The notes: generated by a model not told the origin, from the sequence alone. A stretch of DNA of 64,000 nucleotides from Caloramator sp. E03 (GCF_006016075.1 NZ_CP040093.1:2397501-2461500), one strand, 5' to 3'. Counted from the stretch's first letter, positions 38,566 to 48,142 are shown. Program-made: numbers and translations.

Positions 38566-38815
38566 TTTCCCACCTGATTAACTTATTTTTATTTTATGTT
38601 TCCAAAGTAAAATAAAAGTTATTCCATAGAGTTGTAATAGATTAAAATATATATTTTAATTTTTAATATGTTTTTATAATTATTCTACATAATAAATTAA
38701 CAAATTAATGTTTTATATATTTTTTAATTAAGATGTCGAATGTATTAGATTAATTAATTATATATAATCAAAATATAGTTATTACATTTAAGTTAAAAAG
38801 GGGTTGATTTTATAT
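38566..38815. promoter_or_regulatory. Divergent AT-rich intergenic region before the second C-glycoside locus
   Basis: About 250 AT-rich bases separate gerKB from the first oxidoreductase gene and must hold both promoters. No confident promoter pair or dyad could be singled out. The sequence TCGAATGT at about 38733 recurs at about 48105 upstream of the GPH transporter, which may be chance. Confidence 0.3.
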
Positions 38816-39874
38816 ATGAGTATAAAATTTGGGATAATAGGATTTGGCTTTATGGGGCATGTTCATGCAAGTACATTGGCAAAGCTTAAAGAAGCAGAAC
38901 TTATAGCAATATGTGATATAGACGATGAAAAATTATCAGATGCACCACAGGGAGTAAGACTATGTAAAGATATGGATGAATTACTTTCAATAAAGGATAT
39001 AGATGTTGTTATTTTATCTGTACCTAATCATATACATAAAGAAGCTGTTATAAAAGCTGCAAGAGCAGGAAAAAATATTCTCCTTGAAAAACCTGCAGCT
39101 CTATCTGTTAAAGAATTTGATGAGATGATGAAAGTAGTAAAGGAGTGCAATGTTAAATTTTCAGTACATCATCAAAGACGCTATGATAAGGATTTTCGTA
39201 TCGCAAAAGAAGTCTATGATAAAAATATGGTTGGACAAATATATACAATTCAGACTATGCTCTATGGTATAAATGGGAATATGCATGATTGGCATGTGTT
39301 TAAAAAATATGGTGGAGGAATGCTTTATGACTGGGGCGTACATTTAATAGATCAGATGCTATGGATGGTTGATTCTAAAATAAAAACTATTTTTGCATAT
39401 ATACGTAATGTAATTAATGAGGAAGTAGATGATTATTTTAAAATACTTCTTAGATTTGAAAATGGCATATTAGGTGAAATTGAGCTTGGTACTTATTTCC
39501 TTGCTGATAAGGAAAAATGGTTTGAAAGGCACTGGTTTATTGGCGGTAATAAAGGAAGCATGTATGTTGATGGGTTTGAGCCAATAGGAAAAATTGCAAG
39601 AACAACAAGGCTTCTTACGAATGTTCCAGGAAAAACAACTATGACCGCATCAGGTCCAACAAGGTCATTTGGGCCACCGCAGCCTGGAATTTTAGTAACA
39701 GAGGATTTACCAAAGGTAGATGTTGATCATATTATGTATTTTGAAAACTTTTTAAAGGCATTAAAAGGTGAAGAAGAATTTATTGTAAAACCAGAGCAGG
39801 TAAGAAGAGTGCTTTCAGTTATGGAAGCATCATGGGAATCTGCAAGAACAGGAAAAAGTATTGATTTTGAATAA
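38816..39874 (+). CDS. Gfo/Idh/MocA oxidoreductase, first of two in the second C-glycoside locus
   Basis: This is a 352-residue NAD(P)-dependent oxidoreductase. The Rossmann motif GIIGFGFMGHVHA is at residues 6-18, the catalytic Lys is K92 in LEKPA, and the substrate-site His is H176 in YDWGVHLID. It is a close paralogue of the enzyme at 11504 and more distant from the one at 40115. I chose the ATG at 38816 with AAGGGG upstream; the TTG at 38804 touches the ribosome site. It could oxidise the glycoside at C3, or reduce the released 3-oxo-sugar; sequence cannot tell which. Confidence 0.8.
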   Translation: MSIKFGIIGFGFMGHVHASTLAKLKEAELIAICDIDDEKLSDAPQGVRLCKDMDELLSIKDIDVVILSVPNHIHKEAVIKAARAGKNILLEKPAALSVKEFDEMMKVVKECNVKFSVHHQRRYDKDFRIAKEVYDKNMVGQIYTIQTMLYGINGNMHDWHVFKKYGGGMLYDWGVHLIDQMLWMVDSKIKTIFAYIRNVINEEVDDYFKILLRFENGILGEIELGTYFLADKEKWFERHWFIGGNKGSMYVDGFEPIGKIARTTRLLTNVPGKTTMTASGPTRSFGPPQPGILVTEDLPKVDVDHIMYFENFLKALKGEEEFIVKPEQVRRVLSVMEASWESARTGKSIDFE

Positions 39875-40114
39875 TTTTTTTAGGCGTATTGCAAAATGTT
39901 TTATGCAGTACGCTTTTTATTATGTAAAAAATATACAGATTAAATTTTTTATTCGATTTTTTAATTTTTTTGATTTAAGTTAAGAATATGATTTTTTAAA
40001 AGACAAAATTAGAACAATAAAAGAATAATTAATAGAATGAGTTCATATATAATGAAAAGTTATAATTATTATAACAGAATATTAAAAAAATTTATATAAA
40101 GTGAGGTAATGAAA

Positions 40115-41224
40115 ATGAAAAAGTTAAGAGTAGGAATTATTGGATGCGGTGGTATTGCAAACCAAAAACATCTTCCAGCACTAAAATTTAATAAGGATTT
40201 ATGCGAAATAGTAGCATTTTGTGACATCATTGAAGAGAGAGCAGTAAAGGCTGCAAAAGAATATGGTACAGAAGATGCAAAAGTCTATACAGATTACAAA
40301 GAACTGTTAAAGGATGAATCGATTGATGTTGTACATGTATTGACACCAAATGTATCCCATAGCCCAATTACAGTAGCTGCATTTGAAGCAGGAAAACATG
40401 TAATGTGTGAAAAGCCTATGGCCCATAATACTGAAGCTGCCCAAGCTATGTTAGATGCATGGAAAAAGTCAGGAAAGAAATTTACAATTGGATATCAAAA
40501 CAGATTCCGTCCAGAAGTACAAGCTCTTCATACTGCATGCCAAAATGGTGAATTGGGCGAAATCTACTTTGCAAAAGCACATGCAGTTAGAAGAAGAGCA
40601 GTTCCAACTTGGGGAGTATTTCCAGATAAATCAAAACAAGGTGGAGGACCTCTAATAGATATTGGAACACATGCACTTGATATAACTCTCTGGATGATGA
40701 ATAATTATAAACCTGTATCAGTTACAGGTTCAGTATTCCAAAAGATAGGTACGTTAGAAAATGGTCCAGAGGGGAATTTGTTTGGCCCATGGGATCCAAA
40801 GACTTATGAAGTAGAAGATTCAGCCTTTGGATTTGTAAAGATGGAAAATGGAGCAACTATTTTCTTAGAAGCATCTTGGGCATTAAATGTTTTAGAATCT
40901 AAAGAAGCTGCAACAACACTTTGCGGAACAAAAGCAGGTGCAGAGATAAAATCAGGTATGAGCTATCCTGTTAATGAATTGATATACAATAGGGCTCATA
41001 ATGGCATGTTAACTGAAGAGAAAAATTCTGCAGGTGGGAATATTGCATATTTTTCAGGTAATGTATCAGAGCCAGGAGTAATTGAAGCAAAACAATGGTT
41101 AGAAGCAATAATAAATGATAAGGAGCCACTTGTAAATCCTGAGCAGGCATTTGTTGTAACAAAGATATTGGATGCTATATATAAATCTGCAGAATCAGGA
41201 AAGGAAATAGTATTTGAGTATTAG
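40115..41224 (+). CDS. Gfo/Idh/MocA oxidoreductase (DgpA-like)
   Basis: This is a 369-residue enzyme with Rossmann motif GIIGCGGIANQKHL, catalytic K100 in CEKPMA, and the family Asp/His pair in LIDIGTHALDI (D182, H186). A loop with HAVRRRAVPTWGVF follows the hinge and is likely to line the substrate pocket. This form resembles the DgpA type, which oxidises C-glucosides to the 3-oxo form with NAD+. It lies 12 bp before a beta-subunit gene and starts the compact part of the operon. The ATG at 40115 has GAGGT at proper spacing; the ATG at 40109 is too near it. Confidence 0.8.
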   Translation: MKKLRVGIIGCGGIANQKHLPALKFNKDLCEIVAFCDIIEERAVKAAKEYGTEDAKVYTDYKELLKDESIDVVHVLTPNVSHSPITVAAFEAGKHVMCEKPMAHNTEAAQAMLDAWKKSGKKFTIGYQNRFRPEVQALHTACQNGELGEIYFAKAHAVRRRAVPTWGVFPDKSKQGGGPLIDIGTHALDITLWMMNNYKPVSVTGSVFQKIGTLENGPEGNLFGPWDPKTYEVEDSAFGFVKMENGATIFLEASWALNVLESKEAATTLCGTKAGAEIKSGMSYPVNELIYNRAHNGMLTEEKNSAGGNIAYFSGNVSEPGVIEAKQWLEAIINDKEPLVNPEQAFVVTKILDAIYKSAESGKEIVFEY

Positions 41225-41235
41225 GGGTGTTCTTT

Positions 41236-41682
41236 ATGGCTTTTGGAATGAGATTAGTTTTTACTGATATAATTCAAAATAACAGCTTGAAAAATTATTA
41301 TGTAAATGGGAAAAAAAGCGGCTTTGAGTTTGATATTCGTTTAGCTTATTATAGAGGGCAATATTTATCTTGTATTGACAAGTTTGAAGTAGCAGTAGAT
41401 GGAGAAAAAATAGACAGTAAAGATATTACTTTTTGCCTAAATGGTAAAGAATTTAGTGTATTCCAGCTTCCATACTTAATTTCAGAATTTTGGACAATCG
41501 TTACACCTGCAAAAATAAGAGTTAGAAAACCAGGAGGGTTATCATTAGGAGAACATGAAATTGAACTAACTTTAATACTCAGAAGTCCTTATATGCCGCT
41601 TCCTGGCGGTGAAGGAGATCGTGCTTATGTTCCAATTGACAGCAGCGATAAAAAGATACTGTCAATTGTAGAACAAAATTAA
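41236..41682 (+). CDS. DUF6379 beta subunit, second copy
   Basis: This is a 148-residue DUF6379 protein with the conserved landmarks GFEFDIR, YYRGQYLS, RKPGGL and RSPYMP. It is most likely the obligate small partner of the alpha subunit encoded 13 bp downstream. I chose the ATG at 41236, preceded by AGGGGTG. Outside the landmarks it differs strongly from the other two beta copies, which suggests pairs tuned to different glycosides. The activity is inferred. Confidence 0.75.
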   Translation: MAFGMRLVFTDIIQNNSLKNYYVNGKKSGFEFDIRLAYYRGQYLSCIDKFEVAVDGEKIDSKDITFCLNGKEFSVFQLPYLISEFWTIVTPAKIRVRKPGGLSLGEHEIELTLILRSPYMPLPGGEGDRAYVPIDSSDKKILSIVEQN

Positions 41683-41695
41683 GGAGGGCTTTGAG

Positions 41696-42670
41696 ATGAG
41701 TAATATTAAATTAGGAATTTCGTTATATTGTTTTACAAATGAATATATTAAAGGAATATATACATTAGAAGATTGTATTAAAACTGCAGCTGAATTGGGT
41801 GCTGAAGGTTATGAAATTGTTGCAACTCAAATGATACCTTCATATCCTTATGTCAATGAAAAGTTTTTAGGGGAAATAAAAGCAATGTCTGCAGCTTATG
41901 GAATTAAGCCTATATGTTATGCAGCAAATACTGATAAAGGTTTAAGATGCGATAGAAACCTAACAGATGATGAAATTTTAACATCAACAATTAATGATAT
42001 AAAGAGTGCACATAAATTAGGCTGTAAGATAATGAGAGTTCAGTATTTACTATCCCCAGAGGTTATGGCTAAATTAGCACCCTATGCAGAGGAATATGGT
42101 ATTAAAATTGGTGTAGAGATGCACAATCCAGAAACTCCATCTAGCGAGGCTATGCAAAAGTATTTAGAGGTATTTGAAAAAACGGGTTCAAAATATATTG
42201 GCTTTATACCAGACCTTGGATGCTTTGCAACTAAACCTAATAAACCTCATTGGGATGAGGCAATTGCTAAAGGAGCCCCTGTTGAGCTGTTAGAAATGGC
42301 TGCCCAGATGAGATATGATGGAGTACCAAGAAATGAAGCAAGGGAAAGGCTTATAAAAGCAGGTGCAAATGGAGCAGTGCTAGGCTGCTTTGAAGCTATG
42401 AACGGATTTGTTACATTCTATAAAGAGCCTGACTTAGAAGGACTAAAGAAAGTTATGCCCTATTGTATTCATTTTCATGGTAAGTTCCATTATATTTACG
42501 ATAATCTTGAAGAGGCAAGTATTCCTTATGATAAGGTTCTTCCTGTAATAAAGGATTCAGATTTTGAAGGATATATTATGTCAGAATATGAGGATCATAT
42601 ATCAGGAAGAGCAGTAGAAATGACAAAGAAGCATCTTTTAATGGAAAGAAAAATACTATTTGGAGAATAA
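41696..42670 (+). CDS. C-glycoside deglycosidase alpha-like TIM-barrel protein, second copy
   Basis: This is a 324-residue TIM barrel. The N-terminus GISLYCFTNEY matches the other alpha copies. Probable metal ligands are E141 (VEMH), D173 (IPDLG), H261 (HFHGKF) and E297 (MSEYE), with K263 nearby. Between the metal Asp and His it carries an extra helical segment of about 45 residues that the compact copy at 9839 lacks. It is translationally close to the beta gene before it, with AAGGAGGG upstream. The most likely role is C-C bond cleavage of 3-oxo-C-glycosides in complex with DUF6379; the substrate is unknown. Confidence 0.78.
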   Translation: MSNIKLGISLYCFTNEYIKGIYTLEDCIKTAAELGAEGYEIVATQMIPSYPYVNEKFLGEIKAMSAAYGIKPICYAANTDKGLRCDRNLTDDEILTSTINDIKSAHKLGCKIMRVQYLLSPEVMAKLAPYAEEYGIKIGVEMHNPETPSSEAMQKYLEVFEKTGSKYIGFIPDLGCFATKPNKPHWDEAIAKGAPVELLEMAAQMRYDGVPRNEARERLIKAGANGAVLGCFEAMNGFVTFYKEPDLEGLKKVMPYCIHFHGKFHYIYDNLEEASIPYDKVLPVIKDSDFEGYIMSEYEDHISGRAVEMTKKHLLMERKILFGE

Positions 42671-42699
42671 AGTTAAAAAATATTTAAGGGGAGATAAAG

Positions 42700-43614
42700 G
42701 TGAAATTAGGTTTTGTAAGTGCTATATTACCGGATTTGACTTTTGAGCAAGTGATAGATTTTGCATCAGAAAATGGATTTTCCTGTGTAGAAATGATGTG
42801 CTGGCCGGTTGGTAAAGCTGAAAGAAGATACGCAGGTGTTACCCATATAGATGTTACAGATATGACTAAAGAAAAAGCGTCATATATAAATAACTATGCA
42901 AAATCAAAAGGTGTTACAATTTCAGCTTTAGGATATTATCCAAATCCATTAGATCCTGATTTAGAGAAAAGGATATTTTATATCGAACATATAAAAAGAT
43001 TAATAAAGGCTGCAAATATGCTTGGAATAAATACTGTAACTACATTTATCGGCAGAGATAAAACCAAAACTGTAGAAGAGAACCTTCAAATATTTAAAGA
43101 GGTTTGGATTCCTATAGTTAAATTTGCAGAAGAAAATAATGTAAAAATTGCAATTGAAAATTGTCCTATGCTTTTTACATACGATGAATGGCCGGGGGGG
43201 TTAAATCTTGCAACAACTCCAAGTATATGGAGAAGAATGTTTGAGTTAATCCCAAGTGCAAATTTTGGGCTAAATTATGATCCATCCCACTTTGTATGGC
43301 AGCAAATAGATTATATAAAGCCTGTATATGAATTTAGCAAAAGGATATTCCATGTTCATTTTAAAGATATAAAAGTTTATAAGGATAAATTAGACCAGGT
43401 AGGCATTATGGCAACGCCACTTGAATATATTTCTCCAAAGATTCCAGGTCTTGGGGATGTGAATTGGGGTAAGTTTGTTTCGGCTTTAACTGATATAAGA
43501 TATACCGGACCAGCATGCATAGAAATAGAGGATAAGGCCTTTGAAGATTCTTTAGAGTCAGTTAAAAAATCAATAATTATAAGCAGAAATTATATGAAAC
43601 AATTTATTGTTTAA
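42700..43614 (+). CDS. Sugar isomerase/epimerase-like TIM-barrel protein, separate subgroup
   Basis: This 304-residue xylose-isomerase-like barrel clearly differs from the three alpha subunits: it starts [16 protein letters not shown] and lacks the GVSLYSY motif. Metal ligands are likely E153 (AIENCP), D194 (NYDPSHF), H220 (HVHFKD) and E275 or E277 (CIEIEDK). It resembles epimerases and isomerases found with Gfo/Idh dehydrogenases. In this operon it may process the 3-oxo-hexose released by deglycosylation, by epimerisation or isomerisation. The start is GTG with AGGGGAGA upstream. The substrate is inference only. Confidence 0.7.
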   Translation: MKLGFVSAILPDLTFEQVIDFASENGFSCVEMMCWPVGKAERRYAGVTHIDVTDMTKEKASYINNYAKSKGVTISALGYYPNPLDPDLEKRIFYIEHIKRLIKAANMLGINTVTTFIGRDKTKTVEENLQIFKEVWIPIVKFAEENNVKIAIENCPMLFTYDEWPGGLNLATTPSIWRRMFELIPSANFGLNYDPSHFVWQQIDYIKPVYEFSKRIFHVHFKDIKVYKDKLDQVGIMATPLEYISPKIPGLGDVNWGKFVSALTDIRYTGPACIEIEDKAFEDSLESVKKSIIISRNYMKQFIV

Positions 43615-43731
43615 TTGTTATTTTAAAGATGCTGTTTTTATTTAAAAGGATATAGCAGATTATGTTTTTTAATGTTCTTAAAAAGCTGAAAGAGATAAAA
43701 ACATTAAATATATAAATGGAGGAGAGGTTGA

Positions 43732-44163
43732 ATGTTTGATAAATATCTAATCTGCCCTTATGGTTTTCGTAACGTTATATCTGAAACGGGAAATATAGAA
43801 GGTTTTGAGCTTAAAATAAGAATTCCTTATTATAGAGGGGTTCCACTATCTTGTGTTGATGAAATAAAGGTAGCAATAAGTGGTGGAATCGGAGGAGAAA
43901 CTCAGGTTTTTACAAATGATGTTATACGCTTTACTGTAAATAGTGGAAGTTTTATGATGAATGAAATGTCTACAGTAGCTACAAAGAGATGGAACTTTGA
44001 TGAAGATGCAACTTTAAAAATCTATAAACCTGGTGGACTGGTTTATATTGATTATCAAGTAGAGGTATGGATTGCAATTCGTGCTCCTTATGGCAAGTTT
44101 ACAGGACATGATAAAAAGATATTAGTTTTGGAAGAAGATAAATATTTAACAGTTAAAGAGTAA
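43732..44163 (+). CDS. DUF6379 beta subunit, third copy
   Basis: This is a 143-residue DUF6379 protein with the landmarks GFELKIR, YYRGVPLS, YKPGGL and RAPYG. It carries a glycine-rich insert (SGGIGGETQ) in the loop after the YYRG strand that the other two lack. It is preceded by GGAGGAGAGG and followed after 30 bp by the third alpha gene, so these two probably form a complex. A 117-bp gap separates it from the previous gene. Confidence 0.75.
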   Translation: MFDKYLICPYGFRNVISETGNIEGFELKIRIPYYRGVPLSCVDEIKVAISGGIGGETQVFTNDVIRFTVNSGSFMMNEMSTVATKRWNFDEDATLKIYKPGGLVYIDYQVEVWIAIRAPYGKFTGHDKKILVLEEDKYLTVKE

Positions 44164-44193
44164 TAAAGATGATTAATTAAAGGGGGCTACTTT

Positions 44194-45174
44194 ATGAGTA
44201 AAATCAAACGAGGTGTATCTTTATATAGTTACCAAGAGGAATATTTTCATCGTAAAATGAAGCTTGAAGATTGTATTAAAGCAGTTGCTGATATTGGAGC
44301 AACTGGTGTTGAAATAATCCCAGAGCAGATGATAAACGAATATCCTAATCTTTCTGAAGCCTTTATTGAAAAATGGTTTGGTTGGATGGAAAAGTACAAG
44401 CTAACACCGACCTGTGCCGATGTATTCTCTGAATCACTTATGTTTAAAAATAGGATTTTATCAGATGACGAACTTGTAGACTTAATGGAAAGAGATTTAA
44501 AGGTTGCAAAACAGTTAGGATGTTTTGTTATAAGGACTTTATGCACTACTCCTGTAAGAATAATAGAAAAAAGCTTACCATTAGCTGAAAAGTATAATAT
44601 TAAAATAGGATTGGAAATTCATGCTCCTTTAAATTTAGATTCTTCATGGTTTGATCCTTATAAGCGTTTAATTGACAAGTATGGAAGCGAGTGGTTTGGA
44701 ATTATTCCTGATATGGGAGTATTCCAATTAAGGCCAAGCCAAATTCAAGCAGAAAGAGCAGTACGCGATGGAGCAAATCCTAAAATTGTAGAATATATAA
44801 ATAAAGCTTTTGAGGCAAAGGCTGATATGAAAAAAGTAAGGGAAGATATAGCAAAGATGGGGGCAAATGCTCAAGACTTTGCATGGCTTGGCTCAGTATC
44901 CCGAATACTATATACTAATCCAGAAGTATTAAAGAAGCATAAGGATTATATTTTCCATATTCATGGTAAATTCTATAATATGCGTGAAGATTTAACCGAT
45001 GAATGTTTGGATTATGAAAATGTAATAAAAGTTCTAAAAGAAATAGGCTATGATGGATACATTTCAAGTGAATATGAAGGGAACAGGACTCTCCATGATG
45101 CTTTACCTGTTGATAGTGTAGAGCAGGTTGCAAGGCAACATAAAATGTTAAAACGATTACTTGGAGAAGAATAA
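44194..45174 (+). CDS. C-glycoside deglycosidase alpha-like TIM-barrel protein, third copy
   Basis: This 326-residue barrel begins GVSLYSYQEEY. Probable metal ligands are E141 (LEIH), D173 (IPDMG), H257 (HIHGKF) and E293 (SSEYE), equivalent to those of the second copy. It has the long form with the extra helical segment between Asp and His. It is the last gene of the operon, closed by a large hairpin terminator. The three alpha copies share the active-site frame but differ in pocket loops, which fits different aglycones or attachment positions. The function is by family and context. Confidence 0.78.
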   Translation: MSKIKRGVSLYSYQEEYFHRKMKLEDCIKAVADIGATGVEIIPEQMINEYPNLSEAFIEKWFGWMEKYKLTPTCADVFSESLMFKNRILSDDELVDLMERDLKVAKQLGCFVIRTLCTTPVRIIEKSLPLAEKYNIKIGLEIHAPLNLDSSWFDPYKRLIDKYGSEWFGIIPDMGVFQLRPSQIQAERAVRDGANPKIVEYINKAFEAKADMKKVREDIAKMGANAQDFAWLGSVSRILYTNPEVLKKHKDYIFHIHGKFYNMREDLTDECLDYENVIKVLKEIGYDGYISSEYEGNRTLHDALPVDSVEQVARQHKMLKRLLGEE

Positions 45175-45191
45175 TACTAATATACTTTTAC

Positions 45192-45256
45192 AAGGATGGT
45201 TATCAATAATTAGCTATTGATAAAGGACTAATTATTGTAAACTATCCTTTATCTTT
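45192..45256 (+). terminator. Large hairpin terminator of the second C-glycoside operon
   Basis: AAGGATGGTT (45192-45201) pairs with AACTATCCTT (45240-45249), and inside it CAATAATTAG pairs with CTAATTATTG. A short TATCTTT follows. The rest of the gap to 45444 is AT-rich and must contain the promoter for the next gene; TATAAT at about 45298 is a possible -10. Confidence 0.7.
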
Positions 45257-45444
45257 AAATAATTAAAAGATATTTATATGCTTATATATTTTTTGCTATA
45301 ATAAATTTAACTGGATATGATATTTAATTAAAATTGATTTAAAAAATATTACAAAAAACAAGATATAATAAGTTTTTAGTAGATATCTAAAAATAATATA
45401 TTATTTTAAAAGTTTAATAACAATATTTTAGAGGGGACATGTAC

Positions 45445-47946
45445 ATGAATAATAAATTAAGTAAGAAAGATAGTGTTTATGGATTGCCAGTTAAAGCATA
45501 TTTAAATAATATAAGAAGGATATCTACCAATATTCAAAAAAATATTGAATTTATATTTGTATTAAAGGGAGAACTAAATATAGTTATAAATAATAAATCT
45601 TATAAATTAACTGAAACTGATGTCCTTTTAATTAACAATGGTGACGTTTATGAAATAAATGGTATAAAGGAAAACCTTGTTTTATTATTGCATATTGATT
45701 ATGATTTTTTTAATAAAGTAGCAAAAAAAGGAGAAAGCCTTTATTTATGTAATTCTTGTTTAGATAAGGATAAAAATTATGAAAGCATAAGGAAGATATT
45801 AGTTAAAATTATGCTTGAGTATTCAAAAAGAGAAGATAGCTATGAGCTTCAAATCATGTCTTTGTTGTACAAGCTTATTTATTTATTGAATAAGAATTTT
45901 TTAATTATAGATTCAAATAAAACATGTTCTTTAGAAGTGCAAAGCAATAAATATAATGAACGTATAAACAATATTTTAAAATATATTAAGCAAAACTATA
46001 ATCAGCAGATTTCTCTTTGTGATGTGGCAAAATCACAATATTTAACTCCTGAATATTTATCAAAGTTTTTTAAAACTCAAATGAATATAACATTTACAAA
46101 GTATTTAAATGAATTTAGGTTAGCTCAGGCAGTAAAGGAATTAATTCAAACAGATAATTCAGTTACAAAGATTGCAATGCAGAATGGATTTCCTAATTTA
46201 GCTGCATTTAATAAAATTTTCAAGGAAAAGTTTAATGTTACTCCAGCAGAGTACAGAAATCAGATAAGAAAAAAACAAACATTTATAGATGAGAGTGAAA
46301 AGTTATATTCAGAAACTATAAATGTTGAGTATGATAAAGCTATTGAGCATCTAGAAGAATACATTAATGTAGATGAAGAATTGAATATCAAAGATAAAGA
46401 AAAGGATTCAATGATTAGTAATAATATAGTTGTTGATGTAAATACAGTAAAAGGTGAGCAAATTAATCATTCATGGAATAATATGATAAACTTAGGTTAT
46501 GCACCTGATGGGTTAAGATTTGACTTTCAGCAGCATTTAATTGAAATACAAAATACTTTGAAATTTAAATATGCAAGATTCCAAGGTATTTTTAGTGATG
46601 AAATGCTTTTTGATACAGATCAGAATGAGAGAGACTTTGAATATAATTTTACAAAAATAGATAAGCTGATTGACTTTTTATATAGTATTGAAATGAAACC
46701 ATTTATAGAGCTTGGTAATAAGGCTAAAGTATTAAATTTGACACCGGATAAGATTTTATATTACAAAAATCCGTCAATTAATAATGGAGGTAAAGAATAT
46801 TTTAATTTGCTAAAGAAGTTTGTTGAGCATTGCATAAGCAGATATGGTATAGATGAAGTATCTCAATGGTATTTTGAAATTTGGAAGGAAGGAGATAAGA
46901 ATTATGTTATATGGGATGGCAACTTTAGTAAATATATTGATTTTTTTGAAAATTGTTACAATGTAATAAAACAGTTAGTCCCTAATGCTAAAGTTGGAGG
47001 ACCGGGTATGAATCCGGAAACAAATTTAAATTTTATGCCAGAGCTATTAAAACAGTGGGAAAAAAGAGAAGTAAGGCCTGATTTTTTTTCGGTGGTTTTA
47101 TATCCTTATGATATAGTTGAGGAGAAAAAATCTGATATTGAAAATAACTTATTAAGGCTTATATCTTCAACTGATAGGGATTTTCATAAGTTTTACTTAG
47201 ATAAGGTACTTAAAATTTTAAAGGCATCAGGAAGCTTAATTCCTGAAGTACATGTTACTGAATGGAATTGCAGTATTTCACATCGCCATCCTGCTAATGA
47301 TACTACATTTAAAGGCTCATATATAATAAAAAGCGTTATTGATACGCTGGATATTACAAATAGTTTTGGGTATTGGTTCTGTTCAGATCTTTCAGGAGAG
47401 CTAAAGGATTCAAAAACATTGCTGTATGGTGATATGGGGCTTATAAGTAAAGATGGAATAAGAAAACCTGGGTTCTATGCTTTTTGGATGTTAAAAAAAT
47501 TAGGAAATGTACTTGTAGGTAAAGGTGATGGTTATGTTATTACAAGAAAATCTTCATATAAATATGAGATTATAACCTATAACTATAAACATTTTGATTA
47601 TTTTTATTGTTTAAATGAAGAGATATCTGTAAGTATTGACAGGTATTATAGTATTTTTGAAGACTACCAAAATTTATATTTGAATATTTATTTAAAAGGA
47701 ATAAGGAGTGGTCACTACAGGGTAAAAAAGTATACCCTCAATAGAAGGCATGGAAGTATTTTAGATGAATGGATTAAAATGAATGGGATTAACAATCTCA
47801 GGAAGGATGAAATTAATTATTTAAAACAGATTTGTGTACCTAAGCAAACTATTTTCTATGTAGAATGTAAAGATGAATTAAAAATAGAAAGTATACTTGA
47901 GCCCCATGAAGTGAATTTGTATGAAATTGAATATGAGTATAAATAA
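45445..47946 (+). CDS. AraC-type regulator fused to a GH39 xylosidase-like domain
   Basis: This is an 833-residue fusion. It has an N-terminal cupin sensor (about 1-150), a double AraC HTH (about 170-275, with SLCDVAKSQYLTPEYLSKFF and PAEYRNQIRKK), a linker, and a GH39 beta-xylosidase-like barrel (about 330-830). The barrel keeps acidic residues at the usual places (YFEIWKEGD for the acid/base region, VTEWNCS for the nucleophile), so it could bind or even hydrolyse sugars. AraC-GH39 fusions are known in Firmicutes as sugar-responsive regulators. It stands between the C-glycoside operon and a GPH transporter and probably controls both. The ATG at 45445 suits the GAGGGG site. Confidence 0.85.
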   Translation: MNNKLSKKDSVYGLPVKAYLNNIRRISTNIQKNIEFIFVLKGELNIVINNKSYKLTETDVLLINNGDVYEINGIKENLVLLLHIDYDFFNKVAKKGESLYLCNSCLDKDKNYESIRKILVKIMLEYSKREDSYELQIMSLLYKLIYLLNKNFLIIDSNKTCSLEVQSNKYNERINNILKYIKQNYNQQISLCDVAKSQYLTPEYLSKFFKTQMNITFTKYLNEFRLAQAVKELIQTDNSVTKIAMQNGFPNLAAFNKIFKEKFNVTPAEYRNQIRKKQTFIDESEKLYSETINVEYDKAIEHLEEYINVDEELNIKDKEKDSMISNNIVVDVNTVKGEQINHSWNNMINLGYAPDGLRFDFQQHLIEIQNTLKFKYARFQGIFSDEMLFDTDQNERDFEYNFTKIDKLIDFLYSIEMKPFIELGNKAKVLNLTPDKILYYKNPSINNGGKEYFNLLKKFVEHCISRYGIDEVSQWYFEIWKEGDKNYVIWDGNFSKYIDFFENCYNVIKQLVPNAKVGGPGMNPETNLNFMPELLKQWEKREVRPDFFSVVLYPYDIVEEKKSDIENNLLRLISSTDRDFHKFYLDKVLKILKASGSLIPEVHVTEWNCSISHRHPANDTTFKGSYIIKSVIDTLDITNSFGYWFCSDLSGELKDSKTLLYGDMGLISKDGIRKPGFYAFWMLKKLGNVLVGKGDGYVITRKSSYKYEIITYNYKHFDYFYCLNEEISVSIDRYYSIFEDYQNLYLNIYLKGIRSGHYRVKKYTLNRRHGSILDEWIKMNGINNLRKDEINYLKQICVPKQTIFYVECKDELKIESILEPHEVNLYEIEYEYK

Positions 47947-47986
47947 AAAAGGCAGGTTAAAATATTAAATTTAGCCTGCCTTTTTT
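47947..47986 (+). terminator. Terminator after the AraC-GH39 gene
   Basis: AAAAGGCAGG (47947-47956) pairs with CCTGCCTTTT (47975-47984), with a T-run. Confidence 0.88.
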
Positions 47987-48142
47987 GTATAAAAATTTTC
48001 TAAACAAGGTTAAAAAAAATATATAAAAATTTAATATTATTTCCTTGTTAATTTATTGTATAATCAAAAAGTTTAAAATTTTATACACAATTATATAATA
48101 TATCGAATGTGTAAATATATGGTTTTAATTTATAATTTAAAC

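Noticed and set aside
41696-45174. Calling the TIM-barrel genes xylose isomerases or myo-inositol enzymes
   Set aside because: They share only the general fold. Pairing with DUF6379 and Gfo/Idh genes points to C-glycoside deglycosidase subunits instead.
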